Shown piece by piece: positions 24,823 to 34,412 of a stretch of 50,941 nt of DNA. The translations under genes were made by a program, and so were the position numbers. Under the pieces are notes generated by a model. The model saw nothing but the letters and a program-made list of their open reading frames with translations. It made no database searches and was not told the DNA's origin. Location: positions 1 to 50,941 of the forward strand of contig SVGC01000028.1 of the NCBI GenBank assembly GCA_015056495.1, given 5' to 3'. Numbering within the stretch: the first letter of the stretch is position 1; each line of letters begins with the position of its first letter. The DNA comes from Butyrivibrio sp. (GTDB lineage Bacteria > Bacillota > Clostridia > Lachnospirales > Lachnospiraceae).

Positions 24823-27116
24823 CAGCCTGATGTCCTTTCAATATCGATTACGCTGTCAATAGCACGTATTTTTTCTACTATCTCTCGCAGCTGATCTCTG
24901 CTTCCTACCTGGAATGAAGTCTCAAGAGTAGCAAGTCCCTGTTTGCTTGTCCTTGTATTCATGGATATGATATCCAGATTCTTCTCGGTAAGGGTCTTGG
25001 AGATATCTGCAAGAAGTCCTGAACGGTTATTGGCAAATATCTTGATATTAGCCACATAACGTTCTCCGCTGGATGCATTCTCATTTTCCCATTTAGCTTC
25101 AATGAGTCGGCTTCTATCCTGCTCTACCATTGACTGAACGTTGATACAGTCTCTGCGGTGGATTGATACACCTCTTCCTCTTGTAACAAAGCCCACAATA
25201 TCATCACCAGGAACAGGGTTACAGCATTTTGAAAATCTGACTGCAACGTCATGAACGCCCTTTACGATGATGGAATTGCCTGTGCTGATAAGTCTTGGAG
25301 TATTAACAGACTCTGCATTAACTGATTCAAGCACTTCTTCATCAGTAATATTTTTCTTATGATCTTTTTCATAGAGCTCTATGAACTTGTTTACGATCTG
25401 GCCTTCCTTGAGACCACCATGTCCAACTGCAGCAAGTATGGCATCCCAATCATGGAAGCCGTACTTTCTGGTAACAAGCTCCTGATAAGAAGGAGAATTG
25501 ATCTCATAGAAATCAATACCCTTGGTTCTGCAATAATCAAGGATAAGTTCCTTACCTCTACTGATATTCTCGTCTTTAAGTTCATGTCTGAACCACTGAT
25601 TGATCTTATTCTTAGTTGAGGTACTCTTGGCAATATTGAGCCAGTCTCTACTTGGTCCCTTGGAATTCTGGCTGGTAAGTACTTCTATACGATCACCGTT
25701 CTGTATCTTGTAATCGATAGGAACCAGTTTGCCATTGACCTTGGCACCAATCATCTTATTGCCGACAGCACTATGGATGCTGTATGCAAAATCAATAGGT
25801 GTAGATCCTGCAGGAAGATTTTTGACCTCACCTGTAGGAGTAAAACAGTAAACATCTTCTGAGAAGAGGTTCAGATCGCTCTTTAAGAGGTTCATAAACT
25901 CCTGGTTGTCAGACATTTCCTGTTGCCATTCAAGTATCTGTCGGAGCCAGATAAGCTTTTCTTCCTCACCGATCTCAGGTGTTTTGCCATCAGAGGCTTC
26001 CTTATATTTCCAATGAGCAGCAATACCGTATTCAGCTGCTCTATGCATTTCGTATGTTCTGATCTGTATTTCAAAAGGCTGGCCTGAAGGTCCAATAAGT
26101 GTCGTATGGAGAGACTGGTACATATTCGGCTTAGGCATTGCAATATAATCCTTGAAACGTCCAGGTACCGGTGTATACATCTCATGGATGATACCAAGTG
26201 CCGCATAGCAGTCTCTTATATTGGCAACTATTATACGCACAGCAAAGAGATCATAGATCTGATCTATGGTCTTACTCTGGTTACGCATCTTTTTATATAT
26301 ACTAAAAAAGTGCTTGATCCTGCCGTTTACTTCTCCGTTTATGCCAGCATCTTTGATATGCTCTCTGACATTATTACAGATATCTTCAACGTAAGATTCT
26401 CTCTCGCTTCTTCTCTGTGCAACTTTTTCTACAAGATCATAATAAACATCGGGTTTTAGGTATTTAAGAGAAAGGTCATCAAGTTCGACCTTGATCTTAC
26501 TGATACCAAGACGGCCTGCTATAGGCGAATAGATATCCAATGTTTCCTGTGCGATACGCGTCTGTTTATGTGGAGGCATATGTCCCAAAGTACGCATATT
26601 ATGCAATCTGTCGGCCAGCTTTATAAGGATTACCCTTATATCCTTGGCCATGGCAAGAAACATTTTTCTAAGATTGTTTGCCTGCATCTCCAGCTGATCC
26701 GGAGTCTTGCCGGTATTATCACTGGACAGTTGCAGATTGGTCAGCTTGGTAACACCATCTACAAGAAGTGCTACATCTGAACCAAACTCTGCTTCTATCT
26801 CTTCTTTTGTTAGAATTGTATCTTCAACAACATCATGTAAAAGGCCTGCTGCAATTGTCTCTTTATCAAGTTCGAGATCAGCAAGGATAATGGCAACGCA
26901 CAAAGGATGTATGATATATGGTTCTCCGGATTTACGTTGCTGATCCTTGTGGGCTTTAGCCGCAGTCTGATAAGCCTTATCAATCAGACTTATGTCATCG
27001 GATGGATGATACTTTCTGACTCTATCGATAAGGCCTTCATACAGGGTCTCAGGTGCCTGAAACTCTTCGATTGCTTCAATTTTTCCTTCATCAAACTCTT
27101 GGCTATAAGACTTCAA
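24822..27116 (-). CDS. relA: Bifunctional (p)ppGpp synthetase/hydrolase
   Basis: Long RelA/SpoT homologue of 764 residues controlling the stringent response. The HD hydrolase domain shows HPLCVAIILADLELD and GLLHDVVEDT near residues 65-105, with HNMRTLGHM. The synthetase domain holds RFKDYIAMPKPNMYQSLHTT. TGS (CFTPTGEVKNLPAGSTPIDF) and a C-terminal ACT domain (IFANNRSGLLADIS) follow. Both active sites look intact. The start codon is TTG at 27116, about nine bases after AAGGGG; no ATG lies near. It is preceded by apt and coupled to the MBL gene. Confidence 0.96.
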   Translation of the reverse strand: MKSYSQEFDEGKIEAIEEFQAPETLYEGLIDRVRKYHPSDDISLIDKAYQTAAKAHKDQQRKSGEPYIIHPLCVAIILADLELDKETIAAGLLHDVVEDTILTKEEIEAEFGSDVALLVDGVTKLTNLQLSSDNTGKTPDQLEMQANNLRKMFLAMAKDIRVILIKLADRLHNMRTLGHMPPHKQTRIAQETLDIYSPIAGRLGISKIKVELDDLSLKYLKPDVYYDLVEKVAQRRSERESYVEDICNNVREHIKDAGINGEVNGRIKHFFSIYKKMRNQSKTIDQIYDLFAVRIIVANIRDCYAALGIIHEMYTPVPGRFKDYIAMPKPNMYQSLHTTLIGPSGQPFEIQIRTYEMHRAAEYGIAAHWKYKEASDGKTPEIGEEEKLIWLRQILEWQQEMSDNQEFMNLLKSDLNLFSEDVYCFTPTGEVKNLPAGSTPIDFAYSIHSAVGNKMIGAKVNGKLVPIDYKIQNGDRIEVLTSQNSKGPSRDWLNIAKSTSTKNKINQWFRHELKDENISRGKELILDYCRTKGIDFYEINSPSYQELVTRKYGFHDWDAILAAVGHGGLKEGQIVNKFIELYEKDHKKNITDEEVLESVNAESVNTPRLISTGNSIIVKGVHDVAVRFSKCCNPVPGDDIVGFVTRGRGVSIHRRDCINVQSMVEQDRSRLIEAKWENENASSGERYVANIKIFANNRSGLLADISKTLTEKNLDIISMNTRTSKQGLATLETSFQVGSRDQLREIVEKIRAIDSVIDIERTSG

Positions 27117-27145
27117 TTTAGCAAACCCCTTAGATGTATTATTTA

Positions 27146-27673
27146 TTACTTTCCTTCGTACTTGATAGCTGACTCTACTCTATATCCCTTAAGCTTGTCT
27201 CTGCCATTAAGTCCTTCAAGTTCCATAAGTACAAGTACAGCTGCTACAGTACCGCCAAGCTTTTCAATAAGCTTGACCATAGCTTCGATTGTACCACCTG
27301 TAGCCATAAGGTCGTCAACGATAAGAACCTTCTGACCTGGTTTGATGGCATCCTTGTGGATCTCAAGAGTAGCTGAACCATACTCAAGGTCATAATCCAT
27401 CTTCTCTGTCTCACGTGGAAGCTTACCAGGCTTTCTGATAAGTACGAATGGCTTGCGCTCGTTATATGCAATAGGTGTACCAAAAATGAATCCTCTTGAT
27501 TCAGCACCTACTACTACATCATAATCAACATCATCAACTAACTTTTCCATTGTATCAATGGCAAGTCTAAGTCCGTCAGCGTCCTGTACTACAGATGTTA
27601 TGTCTCTGAACATAATTCCAGGTTCAGGAAAATCAGGAATAGTTGTAACGTAATCTTTTAAATCTTTAATCAT
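27146..27673 (-). CDS. apt: Adenine phosphoribosyltransferase
   Basis: Purine salvage enzyme making AMP from adenine and PRPP. It has 175 residues, standard length. The PRPP-binding motif VLIVDDLMATGGT and GAESRGFIFG are present, with FPEPGIMFRDIT at the N-terminus. AGAGG precedes the ATG. It leads the apt-relA transcript with 29 bases to relA, an order widespread in Firmicutes. Confidence 0.96.
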   Translation of the reverse strand: MIKDLKDYVTTIPDFPEPGIMFRDITSVVQDADGLRLAIDTMEKLVDDVDYDVVVGAESRGFIFGTPIAYNERKPFVLIRKPGKLPRETEKMDYDLEYGSATLEIHKDAIKPGQKVLIVDDLMATGGTIEAMVKLIEKLGGTVAAVLVLMELEGLNGRDKLKGYRVESAIKYEGK

Positions 27674-27807
27674 TTTTTTACCTCTTATTTATTTAAATAT
27701 GTATTTGTAAATTTGAAAAACAAATTGATATTCATTCTGCAAATTACATATTAACTTTATCAATATATCGTTTTATTTGATAGATAACATTATAAGCCTT
27801 ATCGGGT

Positions 27808-28509
27808 TTAAACTGCAACATCTTCCTTTGCATATCTTCTAACCTTGATGAATGCCAGCACATCGATAATGATAACGTATATAAAATATATTATTATCAT
27901 CACAGCATTTTCCGTTGAAAGACAGAAATCATAAAATCCGTGGATCAGAAGTGGTACCACCAATGCAAGTATCAATTTGACAATGCAGTCTCTATTGCGA
28001 TATCTGCTATATGCATATCTGGCCTCTCCATAAAAATGTCCCATAAAAATAGCGCATATTGTATGGAGCGGAATAGCTGTAAGTGCTCTCTGGACAGCAA
28101 TTGACATAGCAAAATCAATATCACTAAAAACATAAAGGAAGTTTTCAAAAAATGCAAAACCTACAGATACTGCAACTGCATATACAATGCCATCAAATCT
28201 ATAGTTAAATTCCTTGTCTCTCCAGGTGAGCTGATACATGAACAGGTATTTAAGTCCCTCTTCAGCCAGAGCTACTATAAAGAAATATTCAACAAAAAGT
28301 GATGAAAAGCTCATGGTATCTTCAAAAAAATATGGAAGGAACGCTCCTGCGGAGGTTTCCAATTGTCCGGCTGGAATGCAGCTTAAGACGCCAAAAATAA
28401 ACAGTTTGAAGATCAGTTTGGCTGGTTCGTGCTCGATCTTATCAATATGATATACGTACCACAACAAGAACAATGGTGGGAGTGCTGTTAAGCTAAGTAT
28501 ATATTTCAT
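27808..28509 (-). CDS. PrsW-family intramembrane metalloprotease
   Basis: A 233-residue membrane protein with about seven helices. The family motifs are EEGLKYL (EExxK), FAFFENFLY (FAxxEN) and HTICAIFMGHF (Hx7GH-like), together forming the zinc site of PrsW-type glutamic/metalloproteases. In Bacillus, PrsW cuts an anti-sigma factor; no sigma/anti-sigma pair is near. The open frame extends 66 codons upstream, but that part reads through the hairpin repeats and is basic nonsense. The ATG at 28509 follows AAAGGGG at five bases and starts a proper helix (MKYILSLTAL), so it was chosen. Confidence 0.85.
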   Translation of the reverse strand: MKYILSLTALPPLFLLWYVYHIDKIEHEPAKLIFKLFIFGVLSCIPAGQLETSAGAFLPYFFEDTMSFSSLFVEYFFIVALAEEGLKYLFMYQLTWRDKEFNYRFDGIVYAVAVSVGFAFFENFLYVFSDIDFAMSIAVQRALTAIPLHTICAIFMGHFYGEARYAYSRYRNRDCIVKLILALVVPLLIHGFYDFCLSTENAVMIIIYFIYVIIIDVLAFIKVRRYAKEDVAV

Positions 28510-28594
28510 AAATGCCCCTTTCCCCGCATACAAACTCAACCACAACATTTTACTTGATTTTTTTTGGATATACAAGGGGGATTTGTTATTGGGA

Positions 28595-28737
28595 GATAAT
28601 CGTGCGCTCAATGGCATGCTTCGCATGCGTTGAGCTAGGCGGGAGAGATTGACGAATTGGCGCTTGTGGGGAGTGAGGATTCGTGCTCTCAGCGGCTTGC
28701 TTCGCATGCGCTGAGAGCGGCGGGGATGCTTATCGGA
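28595..28737. repeat. Two diverged direct copies of a TTC-capped palindrome
   Basis: Copies at about 28595-28655 and 28675-28737 share a core GTGCKCTCA, TTC-capped GCATGC arms and a GGCGGG tail. The first folds as GCTCAA..GCATGC-TTC-GCATGC..TTGAGC. The second folds with a nine-base outer stem (GCTCTCAGC/GCTGAGAGC) and one inner mismatch. Composition is far more GC-rich than the surrounding A/T-rich DNA. The whole 475-base gap 28510-28984 holds no credible gene, only these copies, the next hairpin and the large inverted repeat. Confidence 0.75.
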
Positions 28738-28778
28738 TTGTTGCTTATTCTTTTTAGGGTGCGATGCGGCGGCTTATA

Positions 28779-28803
28779 TTCGGAAAGCCTATGGCTTTCC
28801 GAA
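28779..28803. repeat. Perfect 11-bp hairpin
   Basis: TTCGGAAAGCC, TAT, GGCTTTCCGAA. No T run on either side, so not a standard terminator. It lies between the repeat pair and the 144-bp inverted repeat. Confidence 0.8.
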
Positions 28804-28822
28804 TCAACCGTTAGCGCAGTAT

Positions 28823-28966
28823 ATTCCCATTCAATGTAATATGAAAAACGTACCTTCGGTACTGTTTTAAAATAATAAAAGAGCACACTTGCAAGCGAGC
28901 TTGCAGTGTGCTTTTTTATTATTTTAAAAGTGCTTCGCACTTTTTCATATTACATTGAATGGGAAT
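28823..28966. repeat. 144-bp nested inverted repeat (four-way junction)
   Basis: Outer arms of 26 bp match perfectly (28823-28848 and 28941-28966). Inner arms of 16 bp also match perfectly (28865-28880 and 28914-28929). Between them each strand carries its own small hairpin: GTACC-TTC-GGTAC at 28850-28862 and GTGC-TTC-GCAC at 28930-28940. A GC-rich hairpin forms the tip (28883-28911). The whole could fold as a stem with two opposed side arms. It starts 18 bases after the groEL stop. No transposase is present, but a miniature mobile element is possible. Confidence 0.9.
28881..28917. terminator. Terminator core of groES-groEL inside the inverted repeat
   Basis: GCACACT-TGCAAGC, GA, GCTTGCA-GTGTGC with one bulged A, flanked by A/T-rich arms. 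On the minus strand the stem is followed by CTCTTTTATTATTTT. It lies about 70 bases past the groEL stop and would also work in the other direction (TTTTTT at 28912-28917). Confidence 0.7.
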
Positions 28967-28984
28967 GCATTGCTTCTGTATCGC

Positions 28985-30628
<1,644 letters not shown>

Positions 30629-30633
30629 TTATA

Positions 30634-30918
30634 TTATTCGATAACTGCAAGAATATCGTTCTGTCTTACAATAATGTATGTAACGTCATCAAGTTTAACT
30701 TCGTTTCCTGAATATTTAGAGTAAATAACATTGTCACCTACTTTAACTTCCATCTTGACTTCCTTGCCATCAACAACTCCGCCAGGACCTACAGCGATTA
30801 CTTCTGCCTGCTGTGGCTTTTCCTTTTCTGCTCCAGGAAGAACGATTCCTGATTTTGTTGTTTCCTCTGCTGCGAGCTGCTTAAGAACAACTCTGTCTCC
30901 AAGTGGTGTTAATTTCAT
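30634..30918 (-). CDS. groES: Co-chaperonin GroES (HSP10)
   Basis: A 94-residue lid protein of the GroEL ring. MKLTPLGDRVVLKQL starts the beta-barrel, the mobile loop is EETTKSGIVLPG, and VKVGDNVIYSKYSGNEV is the C-terminal block. The open frame extends 13 codons further, but AAAGGAGG sits eight bases before the ATG at 30918. It is first in the groE operon behind a CIRCE element. Confidence 0.97.
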   Translation of the reverse strand: MKLTPLGDRVVLKQLAAEETTKSGIVLPGAEKEKPQQAEVIAVGPGGVVDGKEVKMEVKVGDNVIYSKYSGNEVKLDDVTYIIVRQNDILAVIE

Positions 30919-30967
30919 GGTTACTGCCTCCTTTATATAATAGTTCATAAAAAACAATTTTTATTTG

Positions 30968-30994
30968 TTAGCACTCTTTCAAGATGAGTGCTAA
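30968..30994. promoter_or_regulatory. CIRCE (HrcA) operator of groES-groEL
   Basis: TTAGCACTC, nine bases, GAGTGCTAA: a perfect match to the CIRCE consensus. It lies in the 5' leader, 14 bp downstream of the -10 box and 50 bp before groES. Confidence 0.97.
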
Positions 30995-31007
30995 CCTACA
31001 AGAAATA

Positions 31008-31036
31008 ATAATAAACACTATTACCCAAATTTGCAA
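31008..31036 (-). promoter_or_regulatory. Promoter of groES-groEL
   Basis: TTGCAA (31031-31036) and TATTAT (31008-31013) on the minus strand with a 17-base spacer, directly upstream of CIRCE. Confidence 0.75.
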
Positions 31037-31092
31037 GTAAAATAATCCATTTTCTATTAAAATTTTATAAATTATGTTTTCAGAATACTTAA

Positions 31093-31129
31093 AATGAGTA
31101 AATTAAATACGTTCCCACTGATTCATTGG
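31093..31129. repeat. Intergenic repeat, copy 1 (most diverged)
   Basis: Begins AATGAGTAAATTAAATACG and ends CACTGATTCATTGG. It shares the frame AATGAGTnAA..ATACGTyCCCA.TGA.TCATTG with the two copies at 31269 and 31310. The ends are inverted to each other, so each copy can also form a hairpin. Confidence 0.75.
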
Positions 31130-31199
31130 TATATTTTTTGTGTGAGCTCAAATAGAAATCCGCACAGGCTGCTGATTTCGTGAGAATATGATTCAAGAG

Positions 31200-31244
31200 G
31201 CAAATAGGCTCTGCGACGAAGTCGCCTTTAAATAGCCTATTTGC
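31200..31244. repeat. Composite hairpin with GAA-capped inner stem
   Basis: Outer arms GCAAATAGGCT (31200-31210) and AGCCTATTTGC (31234-31244) pair perfectly. Inside is GCGAC-GAA-GTCGC (31213-31225). The nested design and the three-base GAA/TTC cap resemble the elements downstream of groEL. The 513-base gap 30919-31431 otherwise holds the groE control region, the repeats and a terminator, and no gene. Confidence 0.75.
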
Positions 31245-31268
31245 AGTTATTTTGACACGAAGTGGCAA

Positions 31269-31304
31269 AATGAGTCAATTTGATACGTCCCCAATGACTC
31301 ATTG
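31269..31304. repeat. Intergenic repeat, copy 2
   Basis: AATGAGTCAATTTGATACG then TCCCCAATGACTCATTG. The terminal AATGAGTCA and TGACTCATT are perfect inverted repeats. Confidence 0.8.
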
Positions 31305-31309
31305 TGTGC

Positions 31310-31342
31310 AATGAGTCAAACTGATACGTCCCCAGTGACTCC
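31310..31342. repeat. Intergenic repeat, copy 3
   Basis: AATGAGTCAAACTGATACG then TCCCCAGTGACTC. It starts six bases after copy 2 in the same orientation. Its right end is altered and runs into a second GGTGACTCA. Confidence 0.75.
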
Positions 31343-31351
31343 CCGGTGACT

Positions 31352-31409
31352 CACAAAAATACGAGACATAAGGCCAAAGATTTGATGTTTGGTCTCATGT
31401 CTCGTATTT
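31352..31409 (-). terminator. Terminator downstream of the EAL gene
   Basis: A 13-bp perfect outer stem (31357-31369 with 31397-31409) continues inward for about eight more pairs with one mismatch and one G-T pair. On the minus strand TTTTTGTG follows. It lies 22 bases past the EAL stop. Confidence 0.85.
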
Positions 31410-31431
31410 AAACCACTACATAATGGCAGTT

Positions 31432-33360
31432 TTAATGTTTGATAGAAAAATAATTTGGCAGCTCCTCGATTGGCTCAGGGCGGGCGTATTTGTAGCCCTG
31501 GATGTAGTCAAAGCCACGCCGGATACAATAGTCGCTCTGCTGCTCATTTTCTACACCTTCCACAAGGGTTGTCATGCCGATTTTTTTAAGAATATCGTGC
31601 ATTGAAGTAACAAGGTCATCAGTAATCTCATTATCCAAAGCTCTGTATAAAAGAGTCTTATCAAACTTGATAGTCTTAAATTCGCAACTGATGATACGTT
31701 CGATATTGGAATAACCAGAACCGAAATCATCAAGATAAAAGCTGATGCCTGCTTTTTCAAGTCTGCTCATATTGACCTTGATAGCTTCATAGCTCTCAAC
31801 CATAGCATTTTCAGTCAGTTCAATGCTGATCTTTCCAGGTTCTATATTGTACTTACTGATTATATTTATAAAATCCTGGCACAGGTTGGCATCAGATAAT
31901 TCCTTTGGAGAACAGTTGAATGTGATGGTATCAAATTCAAATCTGTTTGAAATATTCTCCACTTCTTTGCATATCTTATTAAGCATGATGCAGGTCAGCT
32001 TATGGATAAATTCATTTTCCTCAGCTATAGGAATGAATTTTAAAGGTGGTATCAGCTTTCCCCCAACCCTGAGTCTCATAAGAGCTTCAGCTGTGCAAAA
32101 ACGCTTGGACTCGACATTATAGATAGGCTGGGCATAGCACAGTACTCTTGGGTCATCTATATCAAACTGGGACGCTATATTTTCAAGAGCAATAACGATC
32201 TCTCTTTCTTCAATGAAATCAGCTTCTGTCTGACTTGTAGCCTTAAAGGTCTCTATTTCCGGAGACTTGGTCATTTTTCCGGTTATGTAATCTAAATAAG
32301 CATGAACTTCAGTCTCATTTTTGATGTAGCCAAAGTTGGTAAAACAGATCATCTTACCGTAGGTTACGTTTTCTCCATAACTTACAGATTTATTAAGGAT
32401 GTAAACTATATTATTATATAGGCTATCCACTTCTTCAGCATTGTTATATGGTCTAAGCAAAATAAATCTTCCGAGTGAAAGCCTGTATATTCTGACATGC
32501 TTGTCAAAAGCCTCTACTTCCCTTACAAGTCCTGAAATGATCTGCATTATATTTCTGCGCATTTCAGTTGAAAAAGCTCTATATAACTGAGGATACTCAA
32601 GCTGTATCAAAACAAACTTTTTCTTGTGATAAAGTAATGATGAAAGCATTGAATCAAAAGCATATATGTTCTGGCATCCAGTTGCCTCATCAAATGGATT
32701 ACTATGAAACAGTACATAGAAAAGCATTAAAGGAGCAACATAAGTTGTTGAATAGAAAATAGTTTTCCTGTAATAGAACTGTAGCAAAATAATTGCCATC
32801 TCTATCGGCGTAAATAAAAGGATCTCAAATACAACAGTTCTGGATATATTTTTACGATTGAGCAGAGTTCCTATAATGACCAGAACCGCACATACAAGCC
32901 CCGCCACCATGTAGAAATCCATAAAACCATTTACATCCAATCTATCTTCAAGCTCTATTATCATTCCACCTTTTGCATAGGCTATTGCAGCTGCGCCAAA
33001 ATATATTGCCGCAAAAGTAAGTATCATTTTTTCCTGTTCCTGCCTGTGTCCTCTTCGATTAAGAGCAAGCTTGGTCACATAGAAAAAAATGCAGTTAAGC
33101 AAAACAAAATAGAGCACCAAATAGATCATGCTGGCAATCAGCATGTAGACATAGCTATAATATGAGTTTTTGTAATACTTGTGTGAAAAAGAAATGATAT
33201 AGTTGCTTACAACTATTGTAAAGATGGAAACTAAAGTTCCAACAAAATTTATAACAAAAATAGAAGTAACTCTTGGCCTTGTGTATAACATAAGACCAAG
33301 AAGTACCATGGACAAAAACAGACAAAAATATTCTGTTGTAATAGACTGATTAAGCAACAT
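31432..33360 (-). CDS. Membrane c-di-GMP phosphodiesterase (degenerate GGDEF-EAL)
   Basis: A 642-residue protein. About seven or eight helices span residues 10-218. A GGDEF-like domain follows (~223-370), in which the signature is SLGRF (295-299), so cyclase activity is not expected. The EAL domain (~385-635) keeps every catalytic residue I can place: EAL 425-427, Asn482, Glu514, Asp544-Asp545, Lys565, Glu601 and Gln621. It should hydrolyse c-di-GMP in response to a membrane signal, plausibly tuning motility. The metallophosphatase gene is 24 bases upstream, so the two may be co-transcribed. Confidence 0.92.
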   Translation of the reverse strand: MLLNQSITTEYFCLFLSMVLLGLMLYTRPRVTSIFVINFVGTLVSIFTIVVSNYIISFSHKYYKNSYYSYVYMLIASMIYLVLYFVLLNCIFFYVTKLALNRRGHRQEQEKMILTFAAIYFGAAAIAYAKGGMIIELEDRLDVNGFMDFYMVAGLVCAVLVIIGTLLNRKNISRTVVFEILLFTPIEMAIILLQFYYRKTIFYSTTYVAPLMLFYVLFHSNPFDEATGCQNIYAFDSMLSSLLYHKKKFVLIQLEYPQLYRAFSTEMRRNIMQIISGLVREVEAFDKHVRIYRLSLGRFILLRPYNNAEEVDSLYNNIVYILNKSVSYGENVTYGKMICFTNFGYIKNETEVHAYLDYITGKMTKSPEIETFKATSQTEADFIEEREIVIALENIASQFDIDDPRVLCYAQPIYNVESKRFCTAEALMRLRVGGKLIPPLKFIPIAEENEFIHKLTCIMLNKICKEVENISNRFEFDTITFNCSPKELSDANLCQDFINIISKYNIEPGKISIELTENAMVESYEAIKVNMSRLEKAGISFYLDDFGSGYSNIERIISCEFKTIKFDKTLLYRALDNEITDDLVTSMHDILKKIGMTTLVEGVENEQQSDYCIRRGFDYIQGYKYARPEPIEELPNYFSIKH

Positions 33361-33384
33361 TAGACGTAACCTGATAGCATAATG

Positions 33385-34272
33385 CTATTCTTTCTTTGGT
33401 ATGTCTCTCCCAAACAAATCTATGTTGTTCTCCCTTAATGCTATAGCCCAATATTTTTCCGGTATGTCAGGCCATGTCACAGTTCCGTTGTCTTCCTCGC
33501 AAAGACGCATTGCCCTAAGCAAAATAGTCTGATTAAGATCCACGCCTGTACGTATTGTATGCATGGAAATTGCAGCCCAGGCAGGAGCCATCTCCATTAG
33601 CTGGGTTCCCTGAAAAGCATTTAAGATCTCGTCCCTGTCATAATCAAGCTGGATCAGCTCCTCTTCCCAGGCTTTGCCCTGTGAATGAAGGATTGCAAAC
33701 TGAGCCTTACCGCCGTAATACCACGGTATGCCTACTGATCCGGGATTGATAGATCTTTTTCCCCTGTAAATATATGAATCCTGCACATGGTTATGACCAT
33801 GGAGCAGATAATCCGTCTTTAAATGTGTCAGTACTCTTTTGGTATTTCTCTTATCTTTAAACAGCAGTTCTCCGGCTTTTTCCGGTGAACCGTGGCATAC
33901 ATCCATAGGAGTACAATTACCTTCCTGCCATACAGTATATATTGGCATGGAGTCAAAAAAGTCCAGATCCTTTCCGGTAAGATTGTTATATGAATACAAA
34001 AGTGATCCACTGGCAGAGCCTTTATGCCAGCCTTTCTCGCCATTGGCTCTGTAGTTCAATAAGTATTCTTCACGATTTCCTCTGACAAAAGTGCAATCAA
34101 AATATTGTTTAAGAACATATATTTTTTCCATTGTCTTCTGTGGATCAGGACAATCGGTAACATAATCTCCAAGAAAAATAAATCTGGTTATCCCCCTGCT
34201 CATGGACATATCTATCACAGCCTGAAGAGCCGCATAATTGCCATGAATATCACTAATTACTGCTATTTCCAT
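33385..34272 (-). CDS. Calcineurin-type metallophosphoesterase
   Basis: A 295-residue phosphatase of the YfcE/ApaH-related class. Metal motifs appear in order: SDIHGN (DxH), GDYVTD (GDxx), GNREE (GNH-like with Arg in place of His), CHGSP and GHNHVQ (GHxH). The C-terminal ~90 residues are an added helical part. The open frame reaches 18 codons further, but GAGGAAG sits just before the ATG at 34272, where the family N-terminus begins (MEIAVISDIHGN). The substrate is unknown. It is followed closely by the EAL phosphodiesterase. Confidence 0.85.
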   Translation of the reverse strand: MEIAVISDIHGNYAALQAVIDMSMSRGITRFIFLGDYVTDCPDPQKTMEKIYVLKQYFDCTFVRGNREEYLLNYRANGEKGWHKGSASGSLLYSYNNLTGKDLDFFDSMPIYTVWQEGNCTPMDVCHGSPEKAGELLFKDKRNTKRVLTHLKTDYLLHGHNHVQDSYIYRGKRSINPGSVGIPWYYGGKAQFAILHSQGKAWEEELIQLDYDRDEILNAFQGTQLMEMAPAWAAISMHTIRTGVDLNQTILLRAMRLCEEDNGTVTWPDIPEKYWAIALRENNIDLFGRDIPKKE

Positions 34273-34314
34273 TTTCTTCCTCACCTTGATACTATATTTT
34301 ACCATTTTACAATA

Positions 34315-34360
34315 AAAAATACTCAATATTTTTATAAAGAAACAATAAAAATATTGAGTA
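34315..34360 (-). terminator. Terminator of the glp-like/ABC-F operon
   Basis: Perfect 15-bp stem (TACTCAATATTTTTA at 34320-34334, complement at 34346-34360). On the minus strand it is followed by TTTTTTATTG. It lies 52 bases after the ABC-F stop. Confidence 0.85.
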
Positions 34361-34412
34361 TTGGTCAGTTATCAGCCAATGCTGTCATCTAAAAAAACAA
34401 TCGTGGCGACAA

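Noticed and set aside
28510..28707. N-terminal extension of the PrsW-like protein
   Set aside because: The extra 66 codons read through the repeat elements and are not hydrophobic; a good ribosome site precedes the internal ATG at 28509.
28689..28940. 83-codon minus-strand open frame in the groEL-prsW gap
   Set aside because: It runs through both arms of hairpin repeats, has no ribosome site and its protein has no recognisable pattern.
31093..31342. CRISPR array
   Set aside because: Only three diverged copies with irregular spacing, and no cas genes.
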